Shown here: positions 1 to 8,943 of the stretch, in pieces
How positions within the stretch are numbered: position 1 is the stretch's first letter
How the letters are laid out: every line of letters starts with the position of its first letter
Source: an uncultured Acetatifactor sp.
Lineage (GTDB): Bacteria; Bacillota; Clostridia; Lachnospirales; Lachnospiraceae
Assembly (NCBI GenBank): GCA_934426825.1
Contig: CAKRYI010000009.1
Coordinates: 1-64,000 of the forward strand
Length of the DNA stretch: 64,000 bases
Reading direction: 5' to 3'
Notes under the pieces: generated by a model
Told to the model about the DNA's origin: nothing
The model's input: only the letters and a program-made list of their open reading frames with translations
Databases searched by the model: none
Position numbers and translations under genes: made by a program

Positions 1-562
1 CTGAATCAGCAGGAACTGGAAAGGCAGCTGTTTGAAGCAGAAGCGTCATGGTCTGAGAAACTGGAAAAGAAGGCAGATGAATTTTTGGAGGAAGCATGCG
101 ACTATCTGAAGCGAAGCGCAGAATGCTTCTTTTGGGGAAACTTTACGGAGGAAGTAACGCTTCTAGGGGTAGGATGTCAGATCGCAGTAGGATTTACAGG
201 AGTGGATTTGCCGTTTGATGTCCGGGATATTATAGCGGACATTATAAATCTGGCAGAGGCAGAAGAATGGGACTGGGGACTGGTGGGAATCTTACTGCTG
301 GATTTATGTGCCTTGCTTCCGGTAATCGGATGCCTGAAATATGTAGATGAGGCTGCAGTTCTTGTCAAACATGCAGATGAAGCCGCAGACCTTGTGAAAC
401 ACATGCAGATAAACTGAAGTATGTGGATGAAGTCGGAGAACTGCTGACAGAAGGAAGAAAGCTGGCGGACAGTGGCATAAAGGGACTGGAGGATGCAGTA
501 GCAGAGGCAAGGAAGCTGGAGAAGGAACTGGCGGGAAGTAAACTGTTGGATGATGTGGCTGG
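1..562 (+). repeat. Direct repeat, copy 1 of the pre-toxin module
   Basis: Near-identical to 2121-2682 at an offset of 2120 bases, shifting by two after the insertion near 401. Identity is very high over the first 80 bases and the last 250, and lower in between. Similarity ends at the pre-toxin/toxin boundary (LLDDV-G-GG). Confidence 0.85.
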
Positions 563-1028
563 GGGTGGAAGAGGAGAAAGATTAATACCAGGAACGGAAG
601 GGGTTGTTACTGGTGGAGATTCCACAAAATTAGGAAAAAATATGATGTAATCCATGGGATTGCCAAGAGGAACAAATTGGACAGGTCATCAAGCACAGCA
701 TATTATTCCAGCAGAAATGGCAAATCATCCAGTATTGCAAAGAATAGGAATGGACTTGGATGATGCTTCAAATGGTCTATTTTTAAGAACTCCTGCAGAC
801 GATATAAGTGCTATGTCAAGACATAGAGGATACCATTCAACATACAACGAATTTGTTAGAACTCAACTTGATGGAATAGACCTTAATCAAAGCGTTGATA
901 TATTGCAAAAACAAGTGTATGATTTACAACAAAATCTAAAATATTTACAACAGAGTGGGTTGCCATTATATCCCAGTCAAGGTGCAACTGTAGATTTATG
1001 GCAACGTAGCTGGGAGAGGATTCAATAA
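1..1028 (+). pseudogene. Broken polymorphic toxin: pre-toxin module plus AHH-type nuclease domain
   Basis: The reading frame enters from the left edge (LNQQELERQLFEAEASW...), so the N-terminus lies outside the window. A glutamate-rich helix is followed by a hydrophobic segment typical of pre-toxin regions (GVGCQIAVGFTGVDLPFDVRD) and an alanine/lysine-rich helical stretch. The frame breaks near 401: compared with the second copy at 2121, two extra bases turn AAACATGCAG into AAACACATGCAG. In the restored frame, TAA at 648-650 separates GKNMM from SMGLPRGTNWTGHQAQHII. That last part, with the following NHP...DASNGLFLR, matches the AHH subgroup of HNH/endonuclease VII toxins. One frameshift and one nonsense codon mean full-length toxin cannot be made. 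The AHH family call is from motif recognition only. The toxin tip and the following ORF are clearly more AT-rich than the pre-toxin part. Confidence 0.75.
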
Positions 1029-1475
1029 ATGGATGAGAATAAAATTTCAAGTATAAAAGCATTAGTATACGATACTGATAATGATGAAGTAAAAAGAACT
1101 ATATTTCAAACAGAAGATCAAGAAAGTTTATATGTTTATGCTTATAATTATAACTGGGATAATGGTTTTGATATTCCACAAACAGTTTTAGATAATGAAA
1201 AATGTGATTTAAGTATTGCATTATTAATTTTTTATAGGGCTGATGGATTAAGTTATTTAGAAAACAAATCTGATAATGATAATTTACCCCAATGGACTTT
1301 TTTTATAAAAAGATTATATGATTCAATATTAACAGGCAAATATCACAGAGGAAAAATAGGGTTTAAAGTACCATTGTCAAAAGTGCAGCTCTTTAAATTA
1401 AAAAAAGTAATAACAGAGGATGAAAATATTTTCACTGAAGATATTGAAGGAAAATGCTTGGATATTGATTTATAG
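1029..1475 (+). CDS. Probable immunity protein for the AHH toxin (DUF4274-like)
   Basis: This 148-residue acidic, AT-rich protein starts directly after the toxin stop codon (TAA, then ATG), the usual place for a cognate immunity gene. The central pattern YAYNYNWDNGFDIP...CDLSIALLIFYRADG resembles the DUF4274 family, which is common beside polymorphic toxins. No signal peptide or membrane segment is visible, so it should act in the cytoplasm by binding the nuclease. The ORF is intact although the toxin is broken. It may be kept because it protects against toxin delivered by sibling strains. The DUF assignment is from memory of the motif; the immunity role is inferred from position. Confidence 0.6.
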   Translation: MDENKISSIKALVYDTDNDEVKRTIFQTEDQESLYVYAYNYNWDNGFDIPQTVLDNEKCDLSIALLIFYRADGLSYLENKSDNDNLPQWTFFIKRLYDSILTGKYHRGKIGFKVPLSKVQLFKLKKVITEDENIFTEDIEGKCLDIDL

Positions 1476-1500
1476 TGTTAAATTATATAACAAATCCTGA

Positions 1501-1734
1501 GTGCCGATGTATATGGGGCGAAAAGTCTTGAGGTGGTACAAGAAAAAGTTTGATGCTATGGTAGAAAGGGTAGGCTGGGTTGACAGCCTTTATGCGGTGT
1601 GGATGAGCGGATACTGTCTGCAGCTGGAAGCCTTCCGGATAAAGTTAAACAGTGTGGCAGAAATGCTGAATCCGGCAATGCTAGCACTGAATCCGGAAAA
1701 GTATGCCGCAAAATTGGGATTTGAATTGGATTAA
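1501..1734 (+). CDS. Small orphan ORF, likely a toxin-locus remnant
   Basis: A 77-residue frame with a GTG start (MPMYMGRKVLRWYKKKFDAM...). It is aromatic at the N-terminus and ends NPEKYAAKLGFELD. I do not recognise the family. Its base composition is like the pre-toxin modules and unlike the AT-rich immunity gene just before it. No good ribosome-binding site is visible. It may be the 3' end of an older cassette left behind by recombination, rather than an expressed gene. Confidence 0.35.
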   Translation: MPMYMGRKVLRWYKKKFDAMVERVGWVDSLYAVWMSGYCLQLEAFRIKLNSVAEMLNPAMLALNPEKYAAKLGFELD

Positions 1735-1770
1735 GAGTATAAGAATTATTAAACCTTAAGGAGCATTTAT

Positions 1771-2052
1771 ATGGACACTATTTTAGAATTAAAAAAACAA
1801 ATTGAAAAGGTAATTTTATTGTTAGAGCAACGCATAATGGATGACCCAGATAGACCCATTTTAAATACTTTATATGATAGATATGTGAAGGCTGAAGAAA
1901 TATTAACTAATAATGACAATATTAAAAAAATAATGATTGTTGGTGGGTGTAGAGCATATTTGGATGCATTTAGTGATTATATGAATCCATTGTTGATTGA
2001 GATGGATAAAGCGGAAAAATGTTTTCTAAGTTATTGTAATGTGACAAAATGA
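1771..2052 (+). CDS. Unknown 93-residue helical protein, candidate orphan immunity protein
   Basis: A small AT-rich ORF with a good start: AAGGAG lies eight bases before ATG. The protein (MDTILELKKQIEKVILLLEQRI...) looks entirely helical, with no signal peptide or membrane segment. It sits between the toxin remnant and the second pre-toxin copy, where unpaired immunity genes often accumulate. Position and low GC support an immunity role, but I recognise no family. Confidence 0.5.
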   Translation: MDTILELKKQIEKVILLLEQRIMDDPDRPILNTLYDRYVKAEEILTNNDNIKKIMIVGGCRAYLDAFSDYMNPLLIEMDKAEKCFLSYCNVTK

Positions 2053-2081
2053 ATGTATTAGGTAAATAAGAATGCAAAAAC

Positions 2082-2809
2082 GTGAAGGAAAGCCGTGAAA
2101 AGATGCAGCAGATGCTGGAACTGAATCAGCAGGAACTGGAAAGGCAGCTGTTTGAAGCAGAAGCATCATGGTCTGAGAAACTGGAAAAGAAAGCGGAGGA
2201 ATTTCTGGAGGGGGCGGAAGATTATCTGAAACGAAGTGCAGAATGTTTCGTTTTAGGAAACTTTACAGAGGAAGTAACACTTCTTGGGGTAGGAGGACAA
2301 GTTTTAGCAGGACTTGCAGGAGTGGATTTTCCGCTTGATGTCCGGGACATCATAGCTGATGTCAAAAATATAGGTGAGGCAGAAAAAGTACAGTGGGAGC
2401 AGGTGGCAATCTTCCTGCTGGATTTATGTGCATTGCTTCCTGTAATCGGATGCCTGAAATATGTAGATGAGGCTGCAGTTCTTGTGAAACATGCAGACGA
2501 AGCCGCAGACCTTGTGAAACATGCAGATAAACTGAAATATGTGGATGAGACCGGAGAACTGCTGACAGAAGGAAGAAAGCTGGCGGACAGCGGTATAAAG
2601 GGGCTGGAGGATGCAGTAGCGGAGGCACAGAAGCTGGAGAAGGAACTGACGGGAAGTAAACTGTTGGATGATGTGGTTGGGGGGAACAAAAACCATAAAA
2701 TCCCATAAAGACGCATATGAAGTTATGGTGTATGCTGAGACCGGAAAATCAGGAACTATTTGATAAGGACGAATTAGAAATTCTTTTAGCAAAAACTAAA
2801 TACAACTGA
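2082..2809 (+). pseudogene. Second, truncated copy of the toxin pre-domain with decayed tail
   Basis: The intact frame 2082-2708 (208 residues, GTG start) repeats the pre-toxin module of the first copy without its frameshift. It has no N-terminal trafficking domain and no clear ribosome-binding site, so it looks like a silent cassette. The frame ends GGNKNHKIP and stop, right after a run of six G at the domain junction. With one base fewer in the run it would read on as GGTKTIKSHKDAYEVMVYAE before another stop. A third frame, ATG at 2717 to TGA at 2807-2809, reads ENQELFDKDELEILLAKTKY. Both short tails look protein-like, so the toxin tip appears lost through several lesions. Confidence 0.6.
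2121..2682 (+). repeat. Direct repeat, copy 2 of the pre-toxin module
   Basis: Partner of 1-562. Two direct copies flank the toxin tip, the immunity gene and the two orphan ORFs. Homologous recombination between them would delete or swap about 2.1 kb. The arrangement is typical of toxin-tip diversification. Confidence 0.85.
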
Positions 2810-2876
2810 ACAGAGAGAGTTAAACATGCAAAAGCTATTGAACCAATGACATCAACCAAAATCTGCACGATTTAAC

Positions 2877-2906
2877 TTGACAAACTGCCCCCACATAGTC
2901 TATATT
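2877..2906 (+). promoter_or_regulatory. Sigma-A promoter of valS
   Basis: TTGACA at 2877-2882 and TATATT at 2901-2906, 18 bases apart. The promoter lies just upstream of the T-box leader. Confidence 0.65.
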
Positions 2907-2914
2907 CACAATAT

Positions 2915-3209
2915 AAACGAAAAGGCAATGACGAAGAGGAGTACGCATTACCCCTTATCAGAGAGAGTGGCTGCCGCAAGGCGCTGGGAGGCTGCTTGAA
3001 GGAAGGAGTGCGGAAGGTAGCTTCCAAGCCGGAGAGTTGAACGATATTTTGACAGTAGACTCTCACGCGTTATCTGCGTTACCGGATAGGACTTTAAGGT
3101 ATGAAAAGCATATCCGAAGTCACTGAGGCAGCACAAAAGCTGTGAACAAAGGTGGTACCGCGTAACTGTTACGCCCTTTGCTGACATAAGTCGGCAGAGG
3201 GCGTTTTTT
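2915..3209 (+). promoter_or_regulatory. T-box leader of valS
   Basis: The leader carries the T-box core AAAGGTGGTACCGCG at 3148-3162 directly before a strong terminator, with an extended stem I region upstream starting near GAGGAGTACG (2936). T-box leaders read uncharged tRNA: binding stabilises the antiterminator and lets transcription enter the synthetase gene. A GTA valine codon at 3055-3057 is a possible specifier, but I did not fold stem I, so that position is tentative. Confidence 0.9.
3172..3209 (+). terminator. T-box-controlled terminator before valS
   Basis: CGCCCTTTGCTGAC pairs with GTCGGCAGAGGGCG (14 pairs, two of them wobble) around ATAA, followed by TTTTTT. This is the off state of the T-box switch. 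Confidence 0.9.
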
Positions 3210-3226
3210 GATGAAAGGAGTATACA

Positions 3227-5905
3227 ATGAGCAAAGAATTGGCAAAGACCTATGACCCTAACGGCATAGAGGACAGACTGTATCAGAAATGGCTGGATAA
3301 GAAATATTTCCATGCAGAAGTGGATCATTCCAAAACCCCCTTCACTATCGTGATTCCGCCCCCAAATATCACCGGTAAGCTGCACATGGGCCACGCCCTT
3401 GACAATACCATGCAGGATATTTTAATCCGTTTTAAGAGAATGCAGGGATATAATGCGCTGTGGCAGCCCGGAACCGACCACGCAAGCATTGCAACCGAGG
3501 TTAAGATTATCGAGACTTTGAAAGAACAGGGCATTGATAAGCATGACTTGGGACGCGACAAGTTTTTGGAGAGAGCATGGGACTGGAAAAAGGAATACGG
3601 CGGACGTATTATTTCACAGCTGAAAAAGTTAGGTTCCTCCTGTGACTGGGACAGAGAGCGCTTTACCATGGACGAAGGCTGCAACAAGGCAGTTAACGAA
3701 GTATTTGTGCGTATGCACGAAAAAGGCTACATTTACAAAGGCTCCCGCATTATCAACTGGTGTCCGGTATGTAATACCTCCATCTCCGATGCAGAGGTAG
3801 AGTATCAGGAGCAGGCGGGACATTTCTGGCACATTAAATATCCTCTCATGAATGAGGACGGAACGCCCAGCACCACAGAGTTTCTGACCTTTGCAACTAC
3901 CCGTCCGGAGACCATGCTGGGTGATACCGCAGTGGCAATCCACCCGGATGATGAGAGATATCAGCACCTGATTGGCAGAAGCGTAATGTTGCCATTAGTC
4001 AACAGAGTGATTCCTATCGTAACGGATACCTATGTTGACCGTGAATTCGGAACCGGTGTGGTAAAGATTACCCCCGCCCATGACCCGAACGACTTTGAAG
4101 TAGGAAAGCGTCATAACCTTCCGATTATCAATATTATGAATGATGACGCCACTATCAACAAAAACGGCGGCAAGTTTGAGGGTATGGACCGTTATGAAGC
4201 CAGAAAGGCCATTGTGGAAGAATTGGACGCTATGGGTCTTTTGGTAAAAATTGAGGACCATGTTCACAATGTGGGAACCCATGACCGCTGCAAGACCACC
4301 ATTGAGCCTTTGGTAAAAGAGCAGTGGTTTGTAAAGATGGACGAGCTGATTAAGCCTGCGGTAGAGGCAGTGAAAAAGGGCGAAATCAAGCTGATTCCCG
4401 AAAGAATGGATAAGACATATTTCAACTGGACGGACAATATCCGTGACTGGTGTATCAGCCGTCAGTTGTGGTGGGGACACCGGATTCCCGCTTACTATTG
4501 TGACGAGTGCGGGGAAACCGTAGTTGCAAAAGAAATGCCTGCTGTATGCCCGAAGTGCGGCTGCACCCACTTTAAGCAGGACGAGGATACACTGGATACC
4601 TGGTTTTCCTCCGCACTGTGGCCTTTTGAGACATTGGGATGGCCGGAGCAGACCGAGGATTTGAAGTATTTTTATCCTACGGATGTACTGGTAACCGGTT
4701 ACGATATTATTTTCTTCTGGGTTATCCGTATGATTTTCTCCGGATATGAGCAGATGGGCGAAAGACCGTTTAAGACCGTGCTGTTCCACGGACTGGTAAG
4801 AGACAGTCAGGGACGTAAGATGTCCAAGTCTTTGGGAAATGGTATCGACCCGCTTGAGATTATTGAAAAATACGGTGCAGACGCCCTGCGACTGACGCTG
4901 ATTACCGGTAATGCACCCGGAAACGACATGCGTTTCTATTATGAGAGAGTGGAAAACAGCCGTAACTTTGCCAACAAGGTGTGGAATGCTTCCCGTTTCA
5001 TTATGATGAATATGGAACAGGCAAAGGAAAAGACCGGCAAGGACATTACAATCCCGACAGCAGAGCAGCTTCAGCCTGTGGACAAGTGGATTCTTTCCAA
5101 ATTGAACACTCTGGTAAAAGACGTTACGGACAATATGGAGAATTTTGAACTGGGTATTGCCGTTCAGAAGGTGTATGACTTTATTTGGGACGAGTTCTGC
5201 GACTGGTATATTGAGATGGTAAAACCCCGTCTGTACAACAGCGATGATGCAGAGAGTCAGAACGCTGCTTTGTGGACGCTTAAGACGGTTCTTGTGGATG
5301 CACTGAAACTGTTACATCCTTATATGCCGTTTATTACGGAGGAAATCTTCTGCACCATCCAGAGCGAAGAAGAATCCATTATGATCAGCAGATGGCCGGA
5401 GTACCGTGAGGACAGAAACTTCCCCAAAGAGGAGAAGGACATTGAGATTATCAAAGACGCCGTACGCGGTATCCGTAATATCCGCAGCGAGATGAATGTA
5501 GCGCCCAGCAGGAAGGCAAGCGTGTATGTGGTAAGTGAAGATGATGCGCTGCTTTCCACCTTCACGGAAGGCAAGCTGTTCTTTGCTTCCTTAGCATATG
5601 CCAACGAGGTATTTATGCAGAAGGACAAGACCGGCATTGCACAGGATGCGGTATCGGTTGTGATTCCCGGCGCAACACTCTACATTCCGTTTGCGGAACT
5701 GGTAGACATTGCACAGGAAATAGAGCGTCTGCAGAAGGAGCAGAAGCGTCTGCAGGGCGAGCTGGCGCGTGTCAACGGTATGCTTTCCAATGAGAGATTT
5801 ATCTCCAAGGCTCCCGAAGCCAAGATTGCCGAGGAAAAAGAAAAGCTGGCAAAATATACCCAGATGATGGAGCAGGTAACACTGCGCCTGCAGCAGTTGC
5901 AATAA
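3227..5905 (+). CDS. valS: Valyl-tRNA synthetase
   Basis: Class I synthetase that charges tRNA-Val in the cytoplasm. At 892 residues it has the normal family length. The HIGH motif appears as HMGH near residues 53-56 inside PPPNITGKLHMGH, and KMSKS near 531-535 (GRKMSKSLGN). The editing (CP1) domain lies roughly between 200 and 340. A Cys4 zinc knuckle (CDECG...CPKCGC) is near 425-446. The helical anticodon-binding domain is followed by a C-terminal coiled coil (EIERLQKEQKRLQGELARV). AAAGGAG precedes the ATG. Expression is controlled by the T-box leader. folC follows 23 bases later and may share the transcript. Confidence 0.98.
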   Translation: MSKELAKTYDPNGIEDRLYQKWLDKKYFHAEVDHSKTPFTIVIPPPNITGKLHMGHALDNTMQDILIRFKRMQGYNALWQPGTDHASIATEVKIIETLKEQGIDKHDLGRDKFLERAWDWKKEYGGRIISQLKKLGSSCDWDRERFTMDEGCNKAVNEVFVRMHEKGYIYKGSRIINWCPVCNTSISDAEVEYQEQAGHFWHIKYPLMNEDGTPSTTEFLTFATTRPETMLGDTAVAIHPDDERYQHLIGRSVMLPLVNRVIPIVTDTYVDREFGTGVVKITPAHDPNDFEVGKRHNLPIINIMNDDATINKNGGKFEGMDRYEARKAIVEELDAMGLLVKIEDHVHNVGTHDRCKTTIEPLVKEQWFVKMDELIKPAVEAVKKGEIKLIPERMDKTYFNWTDNIRDWCISRQLWWGHRIPAYYCDECGETVVAKEMPAVCPKCGCTHFKQDEDTLDTWFSSALWPFETLGWPEQTEDLKYFYPTDVLVTGYDIIFFWVIRMIFSGYEQMGERPFKTVLFHGLVRDSQGRKMSKSLGNGIDPLEIIEKYGADALRLTLITGNAPGNDMRFYYERVENSRNFANKVWNASRFIMMNMEQAKEKTGKDITIPTAEQLQPVDKWILSKLNTLVKDVTDNMENFELGIAVQKVYDFIWDEFCDWYIEMVKPRLYNSDDAESQNAALWTLKTVLVDALKLLHPYMPFITEEIFCTIQSEEESIMISRWPEYREDRNFPKEEKDIEIIKDAVRGIRNIRSEMNVAPSRKASVYVVSEDDALLSTFTEGKLFFASLAYANEVFMQKDKTGIAQDAVSVVIPGATLYIPFAELVDIAQEIERLQKEQKRLQGELARVNGMLSNERFISKAPEAKIAEEKEKLAKYTQMMEQVTLRLQQLQ

Positions 5906-5928
5906 GCGGATAGGAGAGCAAAAAAGCC

Positions 5929-7272
5929 ATGACATCGCAGAGTCTGAGCAGGCAGTCCATTACCACCTATGAGCAGGCGGTGGATTATCTGTTAAATGTA
6001 CCAAAGTTTACAGCCAAAAATTCCATTGAGGACACCCGGAAATATCTGCATTTTCTGGGAGACCCTGACAGCAAACTGCATATTATCCATGTGGCAGGCA
6101 CAAACGGAAAAGGTTCCGTTTGTGCCTATCTGCGTTCTGTTTTGGAGGCGGCAGGTTATACCACGGCGGTCTTTACTTCTCCGCATTTAGTGGATATCCG
6201 GGAGCGATTTGTGATTCGCGGGCAGATGATAGAAAAAGAGGAGTTTTTGAGAGCCTTTTTAACGGTTTACAACAGTCTGGACTGGGAAGCACTGGAAAAA
6301 GGACAGGGCTATCATCCCACCTTTTTTGAGTATCTGTTTTTTATTGCCATGATTTTATTTGCCGGGGCAGGTGTGGACTACTGCATTCTGGAGACCGGGC
6401 TCGGCGGCAGACTGGACGCCACGAACTCGGTGGCACATAAAAAGTTGAGCGTCATTACCCGTATCAGTCTGGATCATGTAGAGTATCTGGGAGATACGGT
6501 GGAGCAGATTGCAGGTGAGAAGGCAGGTATTATGCAAAAGGGTGCACCGGTGGTATTTGCGGACACGGAGGAAGTTGTTTCCAACGTATTTTGCAGGCAT
6601 GCGGAGGAATTAGGGATTTCGGCATATCCTGTGTCGAAAAATGACTATGCTTTCCTGACTTTTCAGAATAAAAGCATTGATTTTTCCGTGCGTACTCGGT
6701 ATTATGGTTATATTAGGCTTACCTTGCGGACACAGGCGAGATACCAGATGGAAAACGCCGCTTTGGCAGTGCGTGCCATCGAGGTGCTTAACCAAGGGAA
6801 AACCATTTCGGCACAGCATATCATACAGGGCATTGCCTCCTGTTTCTGGCAGGGGCGCATGGAAGAGGTTCTGCCGGATGTGTATGTGGACGGTGCGCAC
6901 AATGAGGACGGAATCCGTGCCTTTTTGGAGAGTGTGGCGGCGGACGGCTGCAAGGGAAAAAGAAAGCTGCTCTTTGGCGTAGTGCAGGACAAAGATTATG
7001 TGCATATGCTGAAGGAATTGCAGGAAAGCGGGCTGTTTTGCCGGATTGCGGTGGCGCATTTAAAAACCGGACGTTCCGCAACGCTCGAAAGCCTTAGAAA
7101 ACTTTTGGAAAATGGAAATACGAAACAGGCTGTCTGTGAATATACTTTTCATGACAGCGCAGATACGGCACTGGCAGAACTTTTGAAAGAACAGAAGCCG
7201 GGGGAACGCATTTATATTGCGGGAAGTCTGTATCTGGTAGGTGAGATAAAGGAGTTTTTGAAGCATGATTAA
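5929..7272 (+). CDS. folC: Folylpolyglutamate synthase / dihydrofolate synthase
   Basis: ATP-dependent ligase of the Mur ligase-like family that adds glutamate to folates. The N-terminal P-loop GTNGKGSV is near residue 57, followed by TSPHLVDIRERF and FEYLFFIAM, then ETGLGGRLDATN for metal and nucleotide binding. The C-terminal Rossmann-like domain starts around 300 (DVYVDGAHNEDG). At 447 residues the length is normal. The valS-folC neighbourhood is frequent in Firmicutes. The last codons overlap the start of a small ORF at 7265. Confidence 0.96.
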   Translation: MTSQSLSRQSITTYEQAVDYLLNVPKFTAKNSIEDTRKYLHFLGDPDSKLHIIHVAGTNGKGSVCAYLRSVLEAAGYTTAVFTSPHLVDIRERFVIRGQMIEKEEFLRAFLTVYNSLDWEALEKGQGYHPTFFEYLFFIAMILFAGAGVDYCILETGLGGRLDATNSVAHKKLSVITRISLDHVEYLGDTVEQIAGEKAGIMQKGAPVVFADTEEVVSNVFCRHAEELGISAYPVSKNDYAFLTFQNKSIDFSVRTRYYGYIRLTLRTQARYQMENAALAVRAIEVLNQGKTISAQHIIQGIASCFWQGRMEEVLPDVYVDGAHNEDGIRAFLESVAADGCKGKRKLLFGVVQDKDYVHMLKELQESGLFCRIAVAHLKTGRSATLESLRKLLENGNTKQAVCEYTFHDSADTALAELLKEQKPGERIYIAGSLYLVGEIKEFLKHD

Positions 7273-7417
7273 TTTTGAAGAGGAACTGAAGAAATTTCAT
7301 CCGAGCCTTGAAGTAGAAGATGCTGAGGAAGCTATTTATAATCAGGATTTGACGGATGTGGCTGATTTGCTGGTAAAGATGATAAAGGAATCCGAAGAGA
7401 AAGAGAAGGAACAGTAG
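7265..7417 (+). CDS. Small acidic protein, 50 residues
   Basis: A 50-residue ORF starting at an ATG inside the folC stop region (folC ends CAT GAT TAA; this ORF reads ATG ATT AAT). Overlapping starts of this kind suggest translational coupling. The product is very acidic and probably all helical: MINFEEELKKFHPSLEVEDA at the start and KMIKESEEKEKEQ at the end. It has no membrane segment or metal motif. The next gene begins 10 bases after its stop, so it sits cleanly inside the folC-TPR gene string. I do not recognise a family. The clean spacing supports it being a real gene. Confidence 0.65.
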   Translation: MINFEEELKKFHPSLEVEDAEEAIYNQDLTDVADLLVKMIKESEEKEKEQ

Positions 7418-7427
7418 GAGGAAAGGC

Positions 7428-8846
7428 ATGTTTTGTTATAATTGTGGCTGCCAGCTTTCAGAACATGATTTTTGTACCGCCTGCGGAGCGGACGTGGGCC
7501 TTTATAAGAGAATTATGTACGTCTCCAATATGTTCTACAACGAAGGTCTGGAGCGGGCAGGGGTAAGAGATTTATCCGGTGCAATCAACAGTCTGCGCCA
7601 AAGTTTGAAATTTAATAAAAGTAATATAGAGGCAAGAAATCTTTTAGGGCTGGTCTATTTTGAGATGGGCGAAGTGGTTGCGGCGCTGAGCGAATGGGTC
7701 ATCAGCAAGAACATGAGACCTGAGAAAAATATCGCGGACGACTATATCAACATGGTGCAGTCCAATGCCGCCAGACTGGACTCCATCAACCAGACCATTA
7801 AAAAGTATAATCAGGCGCTGGTTTACTGTATGCAGGACAGCAAAGATTTGGCGGTTATACAGTTGAAGAAAGTATTGTCCCTGAATCCGAAATTTATCCG
7901 GGCACACCAGCTGCTTGCGCTGTTGTACATTGACAGTGAGCAGTGGGAGCGGGCGCAGCGGGAACTCAGAAAATGTATGGATATTGACAGGAACAATACA
8001 CTGACTCTGCGCTATGCCAAAGAAGTGGAAAGAATGCTTCAGCCGGAGGAAAATGTCAAACAGGCGCCGAAGCGAAAGAAAGATGAATCCGTGCGCTATC
8101 AGAGCGACAATGAGATTATTATTCAGCCGCTTACGGTGAAAGAGCCGAAGAGCGGGGCGGTCTCCACACTGATTAATATCGGAATCGGACTCGTTATCGG
8201 ACTGGCAGCCATGTATTTTCTGGTTGTTCCGGCGGCGGTATCCAATGCTAACAGTGAGGCACAGAAGACCATTACCGAGATTGGAAACCAGATGGATGCC
8301 AAGACTTCAAAGGTGCAGGAACTGGAAGGCCAGTTGGAGGCTTTGCAGGCGGAGAATGAGAAACTCAATCAGGAGCTGAACGGTTATGTGGGGACGGACG
8401 GTACTTTGCAGACCATGGATAATCTGCTCACTGCGGCGACCACCTACCTGACAACCCAGGACATTGAGCAGACGGCAGGTAGCTTGGACAGCATTGCACA
8501 GAATGTCAATTTGGATGAGACGTCGGAGGCATTCCGAAATCTGTATCAGGCATTGCTTGGCGTAATCGGACCGGAAATGTCCAGAACTTATTTTGATACG
8601 GGATACCGTGCTTATCAGAACGAGGACTTTACCACGGCGATAGAAAATCTGGATCTTGCGTTCCATTATGATGAGAGCAATGTGGATTGTCTGTATTACC
8701 TTGCGCAGTCCTATCGCAGAAGCGGGGATAACGCCAATGCCATTGCAACCTATGACAAGGTAATCGAACTGTTCCCGGATACGGAGCGCGCGAGAAAATC
8801 ACAGCAGTACAGGGAAGATTTGGCGGTAAGCAGCACAGCCCAGTAG
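7428..8846 (+). CDS. Zinc-ribbon TPR membrane protein
   Basis: 472 residues with no assigned function. A short N-terminal zinc ribbon (CYNCGC...CTACGA, residues 3-20) is followed by TPR repeats to about 200. A lysine-rich linker comes next, then one membrane span near 243-265 (TLINIGIGLVIGLAAMYFLV) and a coiled coil (QKTITEIGNQ...AENEKLNQEL, about 275-320). More TPR units run to the C-terminus (AYQNEDFTTAIENLDLAF). The layout predicts a cytoplasmic TPR sensor or adaptor joined by one span to an outer TPR domain. It sits between folC and the spoIIA operon; a sporulation link is only suggested by position. Confidence 0.8.
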   Translation: MFCYNCGCQLSEHDFCTACGADVGLYKRIMYVSNMFYNEGLERAGVRDLSGAINSLRQSLKFNKSNIEARNLLGLVYFEMGEVVAALSEWVISKNMRPEKNIADDYINMVQSNAARLDSINQTIKKYNQALVYCMQDSKDLAVIQLKKVLSLNPKFIRAHQLLALLYIDSEQWERAQRELRKCMDIDRNNTLTLRYAKEVERMLQPEENVKQAPKRKKDESVRYQSDNEIIIQPLTVKEPKSGAVSTLINIGIGLVIGLAAMYFLVVPAAVSNANSEAQKTITEIGNQMDAKTSKVQELEGQLEALQAENEKLNQELNGYVGTDGTLQTMDNLLTAATTYLTTQDIEQTAGSLDSIAQNVNLDETSEAFRNLYQALLGVIGPEMSRTYFDTGYRAYQNEDFTTAIENLDLAFHYDESNVDCLYYLAQSYRRSGDNANAIATYDKVIELFPDTERARKSQQYREDLAVSSTAQ

Positions 8847-8943
8847 GAGAACGGCAGCATAAATTTAAGAAATACGAAAGAAGAGGATTTGCAGAGATTT
8901 CTGTAAGTCCTTTTTTTGTGGATGAATCGGAAAGGGGAAAAAG

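Noticed and set aside
3995..4789. 264-residue frame opposite valS
   Set aside because: Lies fully inside valS on the other strand, with low-complexity His/Leu content; shadow frame.
8847..8943. Sigma-H promoter for the spoIIA operon
   Set aside because: AGGATTT and GAAT are present but about 33 bases apart, too far for a sigma-H promoter; no other pair fitted.
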